Below are positions 1-8,530 of a DNA stretch of 64,000 bases, piece after piece. The position numbers were made by a program, and so were the translations under genes. This DNA is from Nitrospirota bacterium (GTDB lineage: Bacteria; Nitrospirota; Nitrospiria; Nitrospirales; Nitrospiraceae): assembly GCA_030684575.1 (NCBI GenBank), contig JAUXVD010000009.1, positions 1-64,000 of the forward strand, given 5' to 3'. The number at the start of each line of letters is the position of its first letter. The first letter of the stretch is position 1. A model generated the notes under the pieces. The model was not told the DNA's origin. It saw nothing but the letters and a program-made list of their open reading frames with translations, and did not search any database.

Positions 1-51
1 GGCGACCGTCCCCACGGAGACTTTTAAGAACTGCCTACGTGACAAAAACAT
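1..51 (-). CDS. Tat-exported protein, N-terminus only (cut by left edge)
   Basis: Only the first 17 codons are inside the window. The ATG is at 51-49 and reading runs leftward off the edge. The visible peptide starts MFLSRRQFLKVSVGTVA, a textbook twin-arginine signal (SRRQFLK followed by a hydrophobic stretch), so the mature protein is expected to be exported folded across the inner membrane, often with a cofactor. The start is supported by a strong Shine-Dalgarno AGGAGG (plus-strand 61-66), about 9 bases upstream. The function cannot be told from 17 residues; molybdopterin or other redox enzymes are common with this signal, but that is only a possibility. Confidence 0.75.
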   Translation of the reverse strand, partial: MFLSRRQFLKVSVGTVA

Positions 52-74
52 GGGTAACACCTCCTAAGAGTTGA

Positions 75-90
75 GGGCTTCAATAAGCCC
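75..90. other. Small hairpin between the 43-aa ORF and the Tat gene
   Basis: GGGCTT and AAGCCC form a 6-bp stem with a 4-base loop (CAAT on the plus strand). It lies just upstream of the ribosome-binding site of the Tat gene and downstream of the stop of the 43-aa ORF. There is no U-tract, so it is more likely an mRNA processing, stability or translation element than a terminator. Confidence 0.35.
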
Positions 91-98
91 ACGCGACT

Positions 99-230
99 TC
101 ACCAACGCACAGCGGAAAGTTCAGACCACCCCCCTTCCTGCAGAGCGATGCAAGAAAACAGAACAATCGAATAGTTTTCGACCGACGCATCGGCCAAACT
201 TGTCGATTTATCATGAATGCCAGGCATCAT
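99..230 (-). CDS. Small hypothetical protein, 43 aa
   Basis: The ATG at 230 is preceded by TTAGGAGACTT, a good Shine-Dalgarno with 4-base spacing, and the Tat gene begins 47 bases downstream with an almost identical site. The peptide (MMPGIHDKSTSLADAS... ending SELSAVRW) has one Cys, no membrane segment and no recognisable domain. The shared translation signals and orientation suggest it is a small upstream partner or leader of the Tat gene. A longer version from a TTG at 287 is possible but lacks a ribosome-binding site. It could also be non-coding. Confidence 0.4.
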   Translation of the reverse strand: MMPGIHDKSTSLADASVENYSIVLFSCIALQEGGWSELSAVRW

Positions 231-525
231 AAGTCTCCTAAGTTCGCAATATTCGCACCAAAGCCTGAAAACAATCCGTCTGAGCAAATGCGGTGTAAGT
301 TATTGAAATATAAAGTTAATACTATATTTTATTAGTCATTTAAATCGCGACGGATCTTCACAAGTGGGTACTTGCCGTATCAACTTCTCTACTGCGAACT
401 TCCAACATACTCTAAGCCTCAATAAATCAATGTCTTGCGTAAATCAATCGAGCGTTACCTTTCGGTAGCACTTCAGGGTGATTGTAACGAAGGTAACGGA
501 GGAAGAATGATGTTGTTCAGGTCGC
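231..525. other. Intergenic region, AT-rich, with a long inverted repeat
   Basis: No protein gene is supported here. Bases around 300-345 are strikingly AT-rich compared with the rest of the window and probably hold promoter elements for the minus-strand ORF, though I see no clear -35/-10 pair. At 453-461 and 490-498 the 9-base arms CGTTACCTT and AAGGTAACG form an inverted repeat with a 28-base loop; allowing one bulged T the pairing extends to 11 bp. It lies just upstream of the tRNA promoter. Its role is unknown (operator, or attenuation of transcription from the left). Confidence 0.4.
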
Positions 526-554
526 TTGACAGTCTCGTTCCTACTCAGTAGAAT
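526..554 (+). promoter_or_regulatory. Sigma-70 promoter of tRNA-Gly
   Basis: A perfect -35 TTGACA (526-531), a 17-base spacer and -10 TAGAAT (549-554). The expected start of transcription near 562 leaves a leader of about 20 bases before the tRNA at 582. Confidence 0.75.
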
Positions 555-581
555 CCCACCCCTTGCACCGACTGTGATTGG

Positions 582-656
582 GCGGGAATAGCTCAGTGGT
601 AGAGCATCGCCTTGCCAAGGCGAGGGTCGCGAGTTCAAATCTCGTTTCCCGCTCCA
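582..656 (+). tRNA. tRNA-Gly (anticodon GCC)
   Basis: Full cloverleaf. The acceptor arms GCGGGAA (582-588) and TTCCCGC (646-652) pair, followed by discriminator T and an encoded CCA (654-656). The D-arm starts with AGCTCAGTGGTAGAGC, the anticodon loop is TTGCCAA with GCC at 614-616, and the T-arm contains GTTCAAATC. The encoded CCA and a dedicated consensus promoter indicate a functional single tRNA gene. Confidence 0.97.
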
Positions 657-960
657 ATTTTACTGTCGGCCACGCTTCAGATACTTCCTCAAAGATATTC
701 CATCAACAGAAACTCAAGCCTCAACACCTCTTCTTTTTCACAATTCTCTGATGGACCTAGCTCTCCGTCGAAGCGATTCAACAGCCTGCCGACACAGGTA
801 CCGCTTCGCTGTTTCACCGATGTACCGTGAAGTGATCCCAGAGAGGGAGCGCAGGACGTCCAGCAGACGGGCCTGTACTTACCGGGAGGGAACGTGCAGT
901 GGACGCACGGCTCGCCATGCTTAATCAAAATCGTGAAAATCAGTCTATTAATTTGGCTTG
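657..960. other. Intergenic region without a recognised gene
   Basis: About 300 bases between tRNA-Gly and the end of the transglutaminase gene. A 79-codon minus-strand reading frame (689-928) has cysteine-rich composition but no ribosome-binding site or recognisable domain, so I do not call it. No strong terminator for the tRNA was found. Confidence 0.4.
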
Positions 961-3153
961 TTAGTGGATTGTACGCAGGATGGATTGCAGTCGTCCTACT
1001 TGTTCAGCTGCGCGGGAAAGTTCTTCCGGTAGGAGAGGGACGCGACTAAATCGTCCCTGATAATAGAGGGCGGTCACGTCCGCCACCATAGGCCCGGCCG
1101 CCGCCCATTTCTGCTCCACTTGTCTGGAGAATTCAGCGGCAGTAGCGGCTGGAAGCTTGGCCATGCCCTTCTTCTCCAACGTACGAAGCATGCGGGCATA
1201 GAGCTGTACGATCGCATGCTGTGAGGGTGCAATCGAGAGATGCATACTGGCCCAGAGGCCTATCCTGTCCCGGAGCATAAGCAGGAGCAAGGCCAAGCCA
1301 ACCACCACCATTCCCGTAATAAGTTCCAACACCCCCGGCTGGACGATTCGGGATATGCGCGCCAGCCGATTGAGTACATGGCCTATTGGAGTACTCAACG
1401 CCGAAATCCAGCCACTCACTCTCTCACGCAATGCGTCACTGCTTTCTCGAACTCCGTGAACAACTGCCAATTGATCCTTCCCGCTATAACGAACGAATAA
1501 ACGATCCCACTGTAATCGAAAGGATTCCCCAAATCGTCGAATAGACTCCCATCGAGAGGTCCCACCCGCTGCACTGACGCTGGGCGTAGGATCCATCGTG
1601 ACCCAACCTGATTGCGGAAAGTAGACCTCAACCCAGGCATGCGCGTCCCGTTGGCGCACAGTGAAGTACCCTCCAAACTCGTTCCATTCTGTGGCCAGAA
1701 ATCCTGTCACCAGTCGCGCGGGAATCCCTATCGTACGTAGCATCATGACCATCGCAGTTGCGTAATGCTCGCAGTATCCCGTTTTACGTACGAATAGAAA
1801 TTCATCGAGCGGATGACTCAGCGTTGCCGTATCGGCCTCAAGGCTGTACCGATAGTTTTCCAAAAGATGCTGCTGGATCGCGAGCGTTTGTCCAAATGGG
1901 GTCGAGACCTGCTGAACGACCCGATGCGCTAGGTCAGCAACCTGCTGTGACTCTACGGGAACTTGGAGGTAGCGGGAACGAATTGCGTCTGGATAGGCCA
2001 GAGCCATCGCGGCCCGGTCACCTGCAACGAGCTGCGGAATCTGAGAGGTGACGGAGTATCGTGAACGAGAAGAAGGAGAAAGAGGCAAGTGTAGGCCACT
2101 CATGCCATCAACCTGTACGGCGGGAAAATCGCCGCTCACAAGTTCCGCGAATGGGGCGGCAAATAGGATTGGGGTATCGAGCGTTTCCAGCAAAATATCT
2201 TGGCGGATCGCCACAGACAGGCTGTCCGGAGGACGGCTGCCAGCTGGGCGAGCAAGGAACACCCCATCCGCCACGAGACTCAACGAACGGCGTCTGGTTC
2301 CGCTATGGCTCCACGATCGTCCATTGTATTGATCGTACGCGAGGCCTCGCAAGTAGAGTCGATCTTTCGCAATAGTCGGTTGGTCAGGCAATTCAACTCG
2401 CATGACGATCTGAGGGTCCTGTTTGACAGACCCAATCGTCCCCAGGTCAACCCGATCGGAAAATCCTGTCGTCCGCAGAGCTTCCCCATGTGTTTTTTGT
2501 ATGACGCCGGCCCCGATACGAGGGATCACAAAAAAAATGGCAAATGTCAGACCAATCGTCATGACAGCGGTTCCGTTCGTCAACCAAAAGAAGCGGTGCG
2601 TGATCCTGCTCGGGCATGTTGCGTGACAGGCTGCCATGCTTGTGGGTATGACGACGGCAGAGGCTTCGACCTTTTCCTGGGTCAAGTGATACAGCAAGAG
2701 TGTCCAGACCGCCCCAAGCAGATACAGCAGAAAAATCGGCAGGTACCACGCATCGGTTGTGAGTGCGGCGGAGGCCAAGATTGCCATGAGGCTGATGGCA
2801 TAGAGGTGCCGATAATCACACCGCTGTTGAAGGGTGAGCAACTTGATGCCCAATAACATGACCAAGAAATGGATACCAGCCGGGAGAAGATCTTGTGATA
2901 CCACTGTCAGATCGATGAGAAATATGACAAAGGCACCGATCAACAGAACGTTCCACATGGCTGGGGAGACCGTGACCTGTGCCATCGCACGCCGAACGAA
3001 AGCAATCCCTCCCGCATCACACAATGTGATGATGAGGATGATCGCCGTCGGAAGGGCGATCCAGAGGGGGACACTTTGCGCAAACACCAGTCCGCTGAAC
3101 GCGATGATGGCGAGGAGGACGGAGCTGAGCTTAAAGGCTTGATCAAAAGGCAT
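961..3153 (-). CDS. Membrane-bound transglutaminase-like protease (TgpA/DUF3488 type)
   Basis: This 730-aa protein has the TgpA layout: several N-terminal membrane segments (residues about 8-210), a periplasmic region, a transglutaminase core and a further membrane helix near 615-640 before a cytoplasmic tail. The papain-like triad is visible as Cys461 (TGYCEHYATAM), His505 (DAHAWVEV) and Asp521 (MDPTPS). Members of the family are thought to act on envelope or secreted proteins, but the substrate is unknown. It is last in a moxR-DUF58-TgpA operon, overlapping the DUF58 gene by 11 bases, which implies translational coupling. The MoxR/DUF58 pair probably acts as a chaperone or assembly system for it. 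Confidence 0.88.
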   Translation of the reverse strand: MPFDQAFKLSSVLLAIIAFSGLVFAQSVPLWIALPTAIILIITLCDAGGIAFVRRAMAQVTVSPAMWNVLLIGAFVIFLIDLTVVSQDLLPAGIHFLVMLLGIKLLTLQQRCDYRHLYAISLMAILASAALTTDAWYLPIFLLYLLGAVWTLLLYHLTQEKVEASAVVIPTSMAACHATCPSRITHRFFWLTNGTAVMTIGLTFAIFFVIPRIGAGVIQKTHGEALRTTGFSDRVDLGTIGSVKQDPQIVMRVELPDQPTIAKDRLYLRGLAYDQYNGRSWSHSGTRRRSLSLVADGVFLARPAGSRPPDSLSVAIRQDILLETLDTPILFAAPFAELVSGDFPAVQVDGMSGLHLPLSPSSRSRYSVTSQIPQLVAGDRAAMALAYPDAIRSRYLQVPVESQQVADLAHRVVQQVSTPFGQTLAIQQHLLENYRYSLEADTATLSHPLDEFLFVRKTGYCEHYATAMVMMLRTIGIPARLVTGFLATEWNEFGGYFTVRQRDAHAWVEVYFPQSGWVTMDPTPSVSAAGGTSRWESIRRFGESFRLQWDRLFVRYSGKDQLAVVHGVRESSDALRERVSGWISALSTPIGHVLNRLARISRIVQPGVLELITGMVVVGLALLLLMLRDRIGLWASMHLSIAPSQHAIVQLYARMLRTLEKKGMAKLPAATAAEFSRQVEQKWAAAGPMVADVTALYYQGRFSRVPLLPEELSRAAEQVGRLQSILRTIH

Positions 3154-4291
3154 GGGTTAATTCTTCGAGTTGCGCCGCGTGGAGCACTCGATCCGCCTGT
3201 ACCATACTGGAAGATGCCACCTGCTCCGACCAGGGGACAACCGCCACCGTATAACCTCGGTCGGCTTCGTGAGGTAGCGAGAGGTACTCGCCGCCCTGGT
3301 TAGCCTCGCTCGTTTCAGGTGGATGCCGTTCGCAAAGCGCCAACAGGCGTAGCATCGCAAAGAGATGGGCGGATCCGGATCCGAGCCCCGAATCCTCCCT
3401 CCCAACGATCAGTCGCACGGGGTATGCCCGTTCAGTCAGTTGCCAGAGGAGCGATGCGACGAATGTCACGCTTCGTTCGAATAGCGGTTCGCTTTCGTCG
3501 GGAGCCACGATTGAAAGAGCGACCAGGATGCGGCGCTGATCTTCCGCTTCGGTTTCCCGCACGATGAGCTGGGATGTGCGGGCGGTCGTCATCCAATGAA
3601 TGGATCGCGAGTCATCGCCCGGTTGATAGAGGCGTAAGTTGTAGAGTTGTGTCCCATGTCCTCGTCGAGAGAGAGACTCTCCTTGCCCTTCGCTGACCAA
3701 TTCATCCATGAATCGCAGGGCGAGTGGCTTGATGGGAGGACTGACGAGCAGGTGCGCTTCCGTGGCGTAAAACCCTTTCTTGAGAAATAACCCGAATGGA
3801 AATAGCGTCTGCGCCCGGATACCTTCAAACCGAAGCCAGCCCCGTTTTGTCGCCAGCAGTGGGTAGGATAGGAGCATCGAGCTCTGTGCGGGGAGGTGGT
3901 GAATGGCGAGCCCTCGATCGACATCCTGGCCTTCGACAACATCAAGCAAACGCAGGGAAAAGCTGGGCAGGTGTCGATGCCGGTTGGCGACCGAGAGCGT
4001 GAGAGTGGTCGGCTCATTGGCCATGATGAGATCGGGCACATGCCGGCGAATTTCTAAACGGCGAAGACAATGCTCAGAGAGCAGTCCCGATACCACGATG
4101 AGGCTGAGCATCATCGCCAGCAGTAAGTAAAATAGATTGTTGCCGGTGTTAATGGCGGCAAGCCCGATCCCGAATGTAAACAGAAGAAACCTGGTCCCTT
4201 CGGGCGTCAGACGAATCGACCGCCGACGGGCCAGACCTCGCAGGGACGAAAAGACCGAAGAGACGTGGAGATTCAGGAGTGCCTGCATCAC
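3143..4291 (-). CDS. DUF58 family protein
   Basis: 382 aa. Two close membrane segments lie at residues about 34-72. The DUF58 signature is at 222-234 (YQPGDDSRSIHW, followed by TTARTSQL), in a region that resembles a von Willebrand factor A fold in this family. DUF58 proteins almost always sit beside a MoxR AAA+ ATPase and are thought to be its partner. Here the gene is sandwiched between moxR and tgpA. A moderately supported 47-codon ORF separates it from moxR. Confidence 0.9.
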   Translation of the reverse strand: MMQALLNLHVSSVFSSLRGLARRRSIRLTPEGTRFLLFTFGIGLAAINTGNNLFYLLLAMMLSLIVVSGLLSEHCLRRLEIRRHVPDLIMANEPTTLTLSVANRHRHLPSFSLRLLDVVEGQDVDRGLAIHHLPAQSSMLLSYPLLATKRGWLRFEGIRAQTLFPFGLFLKKGFYATEAHLLVSPPIKPLALRFMDELVSEGQGESLSRRGHGTQLYNLRLYQPGDDSRSIHWMTTARTSQLIVRETEAEDQRRILVALSIVAPDESEPLFERSVTFVASLLWQLTERAYPVRLIVGREDSGLGSGSAHLFAMLRLLALCERHPPETSEANQGGEYLSLPHEADRGYTVAVVPWSEQVASSSMVQADRVLHAAQLEELTHAF

Positions 4292-4295
4292 GCAT

Positions 4296-4439
4296 TCACC
4301 TCACCCAGTTGGCAAACAGCAGGATGCTCAAAAAGACCGTCCAGCAAGGCCCCGGCGAGTGAAGGCCCAAGGCATACACTCGGGGTACGTTGAGGGCCTG
4401 AGCGATGCGAGAACGAAGCTGGCGGGCCTTTCCTAGCAT
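4296..4439 (-). CDS. Possible small membrane peptide between moxR and the DUF58 gene, 47 aa
   Basis: An ATG at 4439 lies 4 bases after the moxR stop, and the ORF ends (TGA, 4298-4296) 4 bases before the DUF58 start, so it fills the gap exactly. The peptide starts MLGKARQLRSRIAQ and ends with a hydrophobic stretch (CWTVFLSILLFANWVR) that could be one membrane helix with a positive N-terminus. No convincing Shine-Dalgarno precedes the ATG, so it would rely on coupling to moxR. It matches no family I know. Confidence 0.4.
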   Translation of the reverse strand: MLGKARQLRSRIAQALNVPRVYALGLHSPGPCWTVFLSILLFANWVR

Positions 4440-4443
4440 CCTG

Positions 4444-5385
4444 CTAGACGGGGACGGAAACGGTCTCAACGATATCGAGGACCATGCGCTCAGCCTGTTC
4501 GAAGCTCTGGGTCCGCATCCCATGGGTCCGATTCAGCATGACACGGTGAGACAGCACGATCGGCGCGAGCTCCTTGATGTCGTCAGGAAGGCAATAGTCG
4601 CGTCCCCGGACGACCGCCAGTGCCTTGGCAGCCTTGCTCAGCGCTAGCGCTCCGCGGGTGCTGACGCCCAGAGAAAGAAGCTCACTCTGACGGGTCGCTT
4701 GCACAATCGCGAGCAGATAGTCCGTCAAGCCCTCTTCCATATGCACTTGATCGACGCGGGCCTGTAATACCAATACCTCGTGAGCCGTCAACACCGCGTC
4801 CAATGTTTCAGCCGGATGCAACGAATGTGGCCGATCGAGCACTTTCCGCTCTTCCTCAAGCGAGGGGTATCCAATAGAGAGGCGCATCAGAAACCTATCA
4901 AGTTGAGATTCCGGAAGGGGAAATGTCCCATGATATTCGGCAGGGTTCTGCGTCGCGATGACCATAAATGGCTGCTCAAGCGGATGGGTCTGATTATCGA
5001 CGGAAATCTGAGCCTCGCTCATCGCTTCCAGAAGACTGCTCTGAGTCTTCGGCGTGGTGCGATTAATCTCGTCGGCCAGTACAACATTGGCAAAGATTGG
5101 ACCCGGTATGAACTCGAACCCCTGTTTTTGCCGATTGAACATGGAGACGCCGACGATGTCGGAGGGCAAGAGATCGCTGGTGAATTGAATGCGCTTGAAC
5201 GAACAGTCGAGTGACCTGGCCAAGCTGTGCGCCAACGTGGTTTTACCGACCCCGGGTACATCTTCGAGCAGAAGATGGCCTCGAGCCAGAAGACAGACCA
5301 CCGCCATCTCGATCACATGGGCCTTCCCCTTGATGACCAGCCCAATATTGTCCTGGATCGCCCGGATGGTGTGAACTGAACTCAT
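4444..5385 (-). CDS. MoxR family AAA+ ATPase
   Basis: 313 aa. The Walker A motif is VPGVGKTT (residues 43-50), Walker B is VVLADE (101-106) followed by INRTTPKTQSSLLEAM, and the sensor segment is ATQNPAEYHGTFPLPE. All are typical of MoxR proteins, which act as chaperone-like ATPases for the maturation of partner complexes. It heads the minus-strand operon with the DUF58 and TgpA-like genes. The length is normal for the family and the catalytic motifs are intact. Confidence 0.95.
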   Translation of the reverse strand: MSSVHTIRAIQDNIGLVIKGKAHVIEMAVVCLLARGHLLLEDVPGVGKTTLAHSLARSLDCSFKRIQFTSDLLPSDIVGVSMFNRQKQGFEFIPGPIFANVVLADEINRTTPKTQSSLLEAMSEAQISVDNQTHPLEQPFMVIATQNPAEYHGTFPLPESQLDRFLMRLSIGYPSLEEERKVLDRPHSLHPAETLDAVLTAHEVLVLQARVDQVHMEEGLTDYLLAIVQATRQSELLSLGVSTRGALALSKAAKALAVVRGRDYCLPDDIKELAPIVLSHRVMLNRTHGMRTQSFEQAERMVLDIVETVSVPV

Positions 5386-5552
5386 GTTGAGATTAGTGAT
5401 CCTGGTGATTCAGGCATGCATGGTGATCTGACACGCTCGAAGTCTAGCAAAGGGTCTGGAGGCGGTCAATTTTCACGTGAGATTTTGCATCGACCAGTCT
5501 GGAACCGGCCACGCATAAGGATTTGCGATGGTGGGACGGTTCTATTCCCGGT

Positions 5553-6866
5553 CTATTCCGGCACGAGGATCAGCATCCAAGGAGGGGTCTCCTCGACCAT
5601 GTCAGAGAACCGTCTGGCGGTACTACTGGAAGGGATGCCTGAAAAGACGGCTCCACGACGAATCTGAACGGAGCGGAAACGATAGGTCGGGCCCTGCATC
5701 GGGAGAGGGGGAAGCACCCGTGGAATCTGCCTGCGTAACAGGCTGCAATCTGACAGGTTCAAGGTCTCGCCTTGCGCAAGGCTCGAGAGCCGCTCGAAGA
5801 TCTCGCCAAAAATCGTTGGAAGATTCCCTGCGGTAAAGGGCTGATCGTCCGGTCGATAGCGGGCCTCGTCGAGAAGTTGTGCAAGGACTTCCCAGAAGAC
5901 CTGAGTATCCACGGCTCCCAGGACACAGAGGAGGCCGCGGCGCGACAACAAGTCGAGCAGGGCCAGGGGACCTCGAATCTCAAACTTCCAGGGTGGAAAG
6001 AGCAATGCACGGTCCCCATGCTGAACCTCCAGGGCCGGTTCGCCTGCATAATGGGTTTGCCGGAACGTCCCTTTGGTGCGATGGAGCTCTTGCGTGATGG
6101 TCTGATCGGATAATCTGGTCGGTTCGTAGGCAAATGTGGGGGTCGCAGGAGCCCAGCAGGTTGCGATCGTATAGCGTGGTGCAAGCTTCCCGGCTTGATC
6201 CAGGTTACCCAGATCAAACATGTCGTGGTTTCCAAAGAATTGAAATGAAAGCCCAGTCCGGGACCGCAGACCGTTAAGTCGCTCCCGTTCCGGATGGAGT
6301 GGGCCGCCCAGCTGTGAGCCTGGCTGAAGGCGATCAAGTCCATGGAGAACCAATTCGCGCTGTCGCTGTTGAAGGGGAGCCACATATTGCTCAACCAGTT
6401 CAGTGGCAAACGAGAGGTCGCCAGCGCCTAGATCGAACAGAGACGCCACATCTGCATCGAGCAACAAGTCGAATGGATTTTCGTGGGAATGGGCGAATGC
6501 CTCAATTTCTTCGCTCCGCAGGGAGCTCATCGGCCATTGGGACGTCGGACCCTCAACAACACCGAGCCATACACACAAAGCCCGCACAGCTTTTGTCGGG
6601 GGCAGGCCTGTGAGTTCTTTGAGTCTAGGGCCAGGGAGATCCTGAATCCGTGCGGCTTCTGCATTTCCCAACGCCACGGTCATGGCGTCGCGGATGGTGA
6701 CAGACAGATCGGCACGATGGGCCTCCTCAATCAACCGTTTCAACGTCGCCGTGAGCCGGCTCGCCTCAACAAGTTTGCGTGAGGCCTCCCACTCCTTCTC
6801 TCGTTCCTGCAAGAGCTGTGTGACCTGTGAACGAAAGTCTGCAAGGACCTGTGCGGTGGAATTCAT
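5553..6866 (-). CDS. Hypothetical protein with a methyltransferase-like motif, 437 aa
   Basis: Residues 1-60 are charged and probably helical or coiled-coil. At 143-154 the segment LFDLGAGDLSFA looks like motif I (the SAM-binding glycine loop) of class I methyltransferases. Around residues 205-245 the sequence SFQFFGNHDMFDLG followed by an ATCWAPATPTFAYEP region could hold acceptor-side elements. I do not recognise the family, and the match is by eye only. It is 167 bases upstream of moxR on the same strand and may or may not share its transcript. A non-enzymatic Rossmann-like protein is an alternative. Confidence 0.6.
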   Translation of the reverse strand: MNSTAQVLADFRSQVTQLLQEREKEWEASRKLVEASRLTATLKRLIEEAHRADLSVTIRDAMTVALGNAEAARIQDLPGPRLKELTGLPPTKAVRALCVWLGVVEGPTSQWPMSSLRSEEIEAFAHSHENPFDLLLDADVASLFDLGAGDLSFATELVEQYVAPLQQRQRELVLHGLDRLQPGSQLGGPLHPERERLNGLRSRTGLSFQFFGNHDMFDLGNLDQAGKLAPRYTIATCWAPATPTFAYEPTRLSDQTITQELHRTKGTFRQTHYAGEPALEVQHGDRALLFPPWKFEIRGPLALLDLLSRRGLLCVLGAVDTQVFWEVLAQLLDEARYRPDDQPFTAGNLPTIFGEIFERLSSLAQGETLNLSDCSLLRRQIPRVLPPLPMQGPTYRFRSVQIRRGAVFSGIPSSSTARRFSDMVEETPPWMLILVPE

Positions 6867-7003
6867 GAGTCGATTGGTGCGAAATTCGTGTTAGTAGATC
6901 CGTCGATGTTCAGCCGGTGAATGTTTGTCAGCATAACGACCTGGGCCATGAGCGTCAAGGATCACGTCTTGCCGCATCGCGAGACCTATGTTAGGTAGAG
7001 ACC

Positions 7004-8029
7004 ATGCGTATCACTACTGTACCGTTCGCGAGGCACGCGATCATTGCTATGTGTCAACTGCTATTGGTCGTTGGAACCTTGTGGAGTTCCGTGGCCTGCA
7101 CGAGTGGGGGCGGAGCGGTATCTTCGATCTCCTCGCATGATAACCACCATACTCCGTTCCAAGAATGGCAGATCCTCGACACGGCGACGGGTCAACCGGT
7201 CTCTCTCGACCAGTGGACCTTGTTGTTACTGCAACAGGAGATCATCTATCTTGGCGAGGAACATCACAATCGATTTCACATTGATGCAGCAATAACGCTG
7301 CTGCGGAGGTTGCAGGCGGAGGGGCGCACACCCGTCTTAGCCATGGAAATGTTCGGCTGGGACGGCCAAGCAGCATTGGATCAGTATCTTTCCGATTCCG
7401 ACACAACCAGACAGGAATTCCTCGAGGCTGTCCGGTGGAAACAAAACTGGGGCGGCTCTTACGAGGACTACGAGCCGTTGGTCCTGTTAGCAAAGGCGCA
7501 ACATTGGACGGTTCGAGCCTTGAATCCCCCAAAGGCATTGGTCCGAAGCGTCGCGCAACATGGATTGGCTCAGGCACAATCTGATCCGGTTATGGCGGAA
7601 TGGGGCATGAAGGACGAAGCCATCGTCGATGACCCGGTCTACCGAGCCCGTATTCTCGAACAGCTCCAGGCCTGTCATGGCGGCGGGGATGACCGCCTCT
7701 ATCAAACAATGTATGAAGCCTCCATGGTCCGGGACGAAGCGATGGCCAAGACCCTAGTCAATCGCCTCAACCAGATTCGCGCTGGAACTGATTCGATGGC
7801 TGGACCGCTGGTGAGCTATACCGGAGGCGGACATATTCAGTATAACCTTCCGGTTCCGAAACGAGTGGTCCGCCGTCTGACAGGTCCAGCCCGCCAGGTG
7901 AGCGTCTACATGACATCGTTTGAGGTGGGACGTATCGAGGAACTACAAGAGATGATCCGTGAAAAGATTGCCGATTATCTCTGGCTGACTCCTGTCAGTA
8001 GCCAGGGCCCTCCCCGCCGTTGCCGATAG
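7004..8029 (+). CDS. ChaN family lipoprotein (haem/iron-associated)
   Basis: 341 aa. The N-terminus is a lipoprotein signal with lipobox SVAC and lipidated Cys32. The ChaN-type fold is indicated by IIYLGEEHHNRFHID (residues 80-94), AMEMFGWDGQ and, near the C-terminus, SYTGGGHIQYNLPVPKRV. Family members bind haem through conserved histidines and are proposed to act in iron acquisition; the EEHH motif may supply ligands here. The gene opens a short plus-strand block with the CDGSH gene. Start at ATG 7004, with a modest TTAGGTAGAG upstream. Confidence 0.82.
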   Translation: MRITTVPFARHAIIAMCQLLLVVGTLWSSVACTSGGGAVSSISSHDNHHTPFQEWQILDTATGQPVSLDQWTLLLLQQEIIYLGEEHHNRFHIDAAITLLRRLQAEGRTPVLAMEMFGWDGQAALDQYLSDSDTTRQEFLEAVRWKQNWGGSYEDYEPLVLLAKAQHWTVRALNPPKALVRSVAQHGLAQAQSDPVMAEWGMKDEAIVDDPVYRARILEQLQACHGGGDDRLYQTMYEASMVRDEAMAKTLVNRLNQIRAGTDSMAGPLVSYTGGGHIQYNLPVPKRVVRRLTGPARQVSVYMTSFEVGRIEELQEMIREKIADYLWLTPVSSQGPPRRCR

Positions 8030-8101
8030 AAACTCGATTCGTGAGTGGCACCGAACACTTCGTGGTGATCGCCTCTCACATGTATGGATAAAGGAGAAGT
8101 G

Positions 8102-8341
8102 ATGTCTGGAAAACCAGTGATTGCCCAGCGAACTCCCTGCACGTTAGAAGTTGGTCCGGGAACCATCTATTGGTGTAGATGTGGTCGCTCGAAGACGCAA
8201 CCATTTTGCGATGGTTCCCATACGGGGACTGAATTCTCGCCGATGGAAGTCCATTTTGAAGAAAAAAAACGGGTCTCGCTCTGCGGCTGTAAACACACGA
8301 AAAAGCCGCCTTTCTGCGACGGCTCCCACTCGAAGATCTAA
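8102..8341 (+). CDS. CDGSH iron-sulfur domain protein (two domains)
   Basis: A 79-aa protein with two CDGSH-type [2Fe-2S] motifs: WCRCGRSKTQPFCDGSH and CGCKHTKKPPFCDGSH. Each holds the three Cys and one His that bind the cluster, so a single chain carries two clusters (the bacterial tandem type). It probably acts in electron or cluster transfer in the cytoplasm. An in-frame ATG at 8084 exists, but the AAAGGAG at 8090-8096 places translation at 8102. It is separated from the ChaN lipoprotein gene by 72 bases, so shared iron physiology is plausible. Confidence 0.9.
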   Translation: MSGKPVIAQRTPCTLEVGPGTIYWCRCGRSKTQPFCDGSHTGTEFSPMEVHFEEKKRVSLCGCKHTKKPPFCDGSHSKI

Positions 8342-8530
8342 CGAATCGCCCTGCGTCTGGCGTGAGACAGCACTATCTGATTTCGAAGGATGGCACGTTG
8401 ATAACGACGGAGAATCTCGAGGCATCATGACTGCCGGTGAAAAACCGACGAACTCTTGACAGTTTAGTCGGCCCGTCTCAGACTACGCGGGAACATCAGT
8501 TGGAGTCGTTCGCGATTGGGAACACAGCGC

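Noticed and set aside
444-638. 64-codon minus-strand frame overlapping tRNA-Gly
   Set aside because: It covers the tRNA and its promoter on the opposite strand; clearly not a gene.
689-928. 79-codon minus-strand reading frame near the tRNA
   Set aside because: No ribosome-binding site, no recognisable domain, unusual composition.
2200-2856. 218-codon plus-strand frame inside the transglutaminase gene
   Set aside because: Antisense to an intact, clearly recognised gene.
5470-5486. A parS-like TTTTCACGTGAGAT
   Set aside because: It shares only the CACGTG core with the two perfect local parS copies (TGTTCCACGTGGAACA) and is not a full palindrome.
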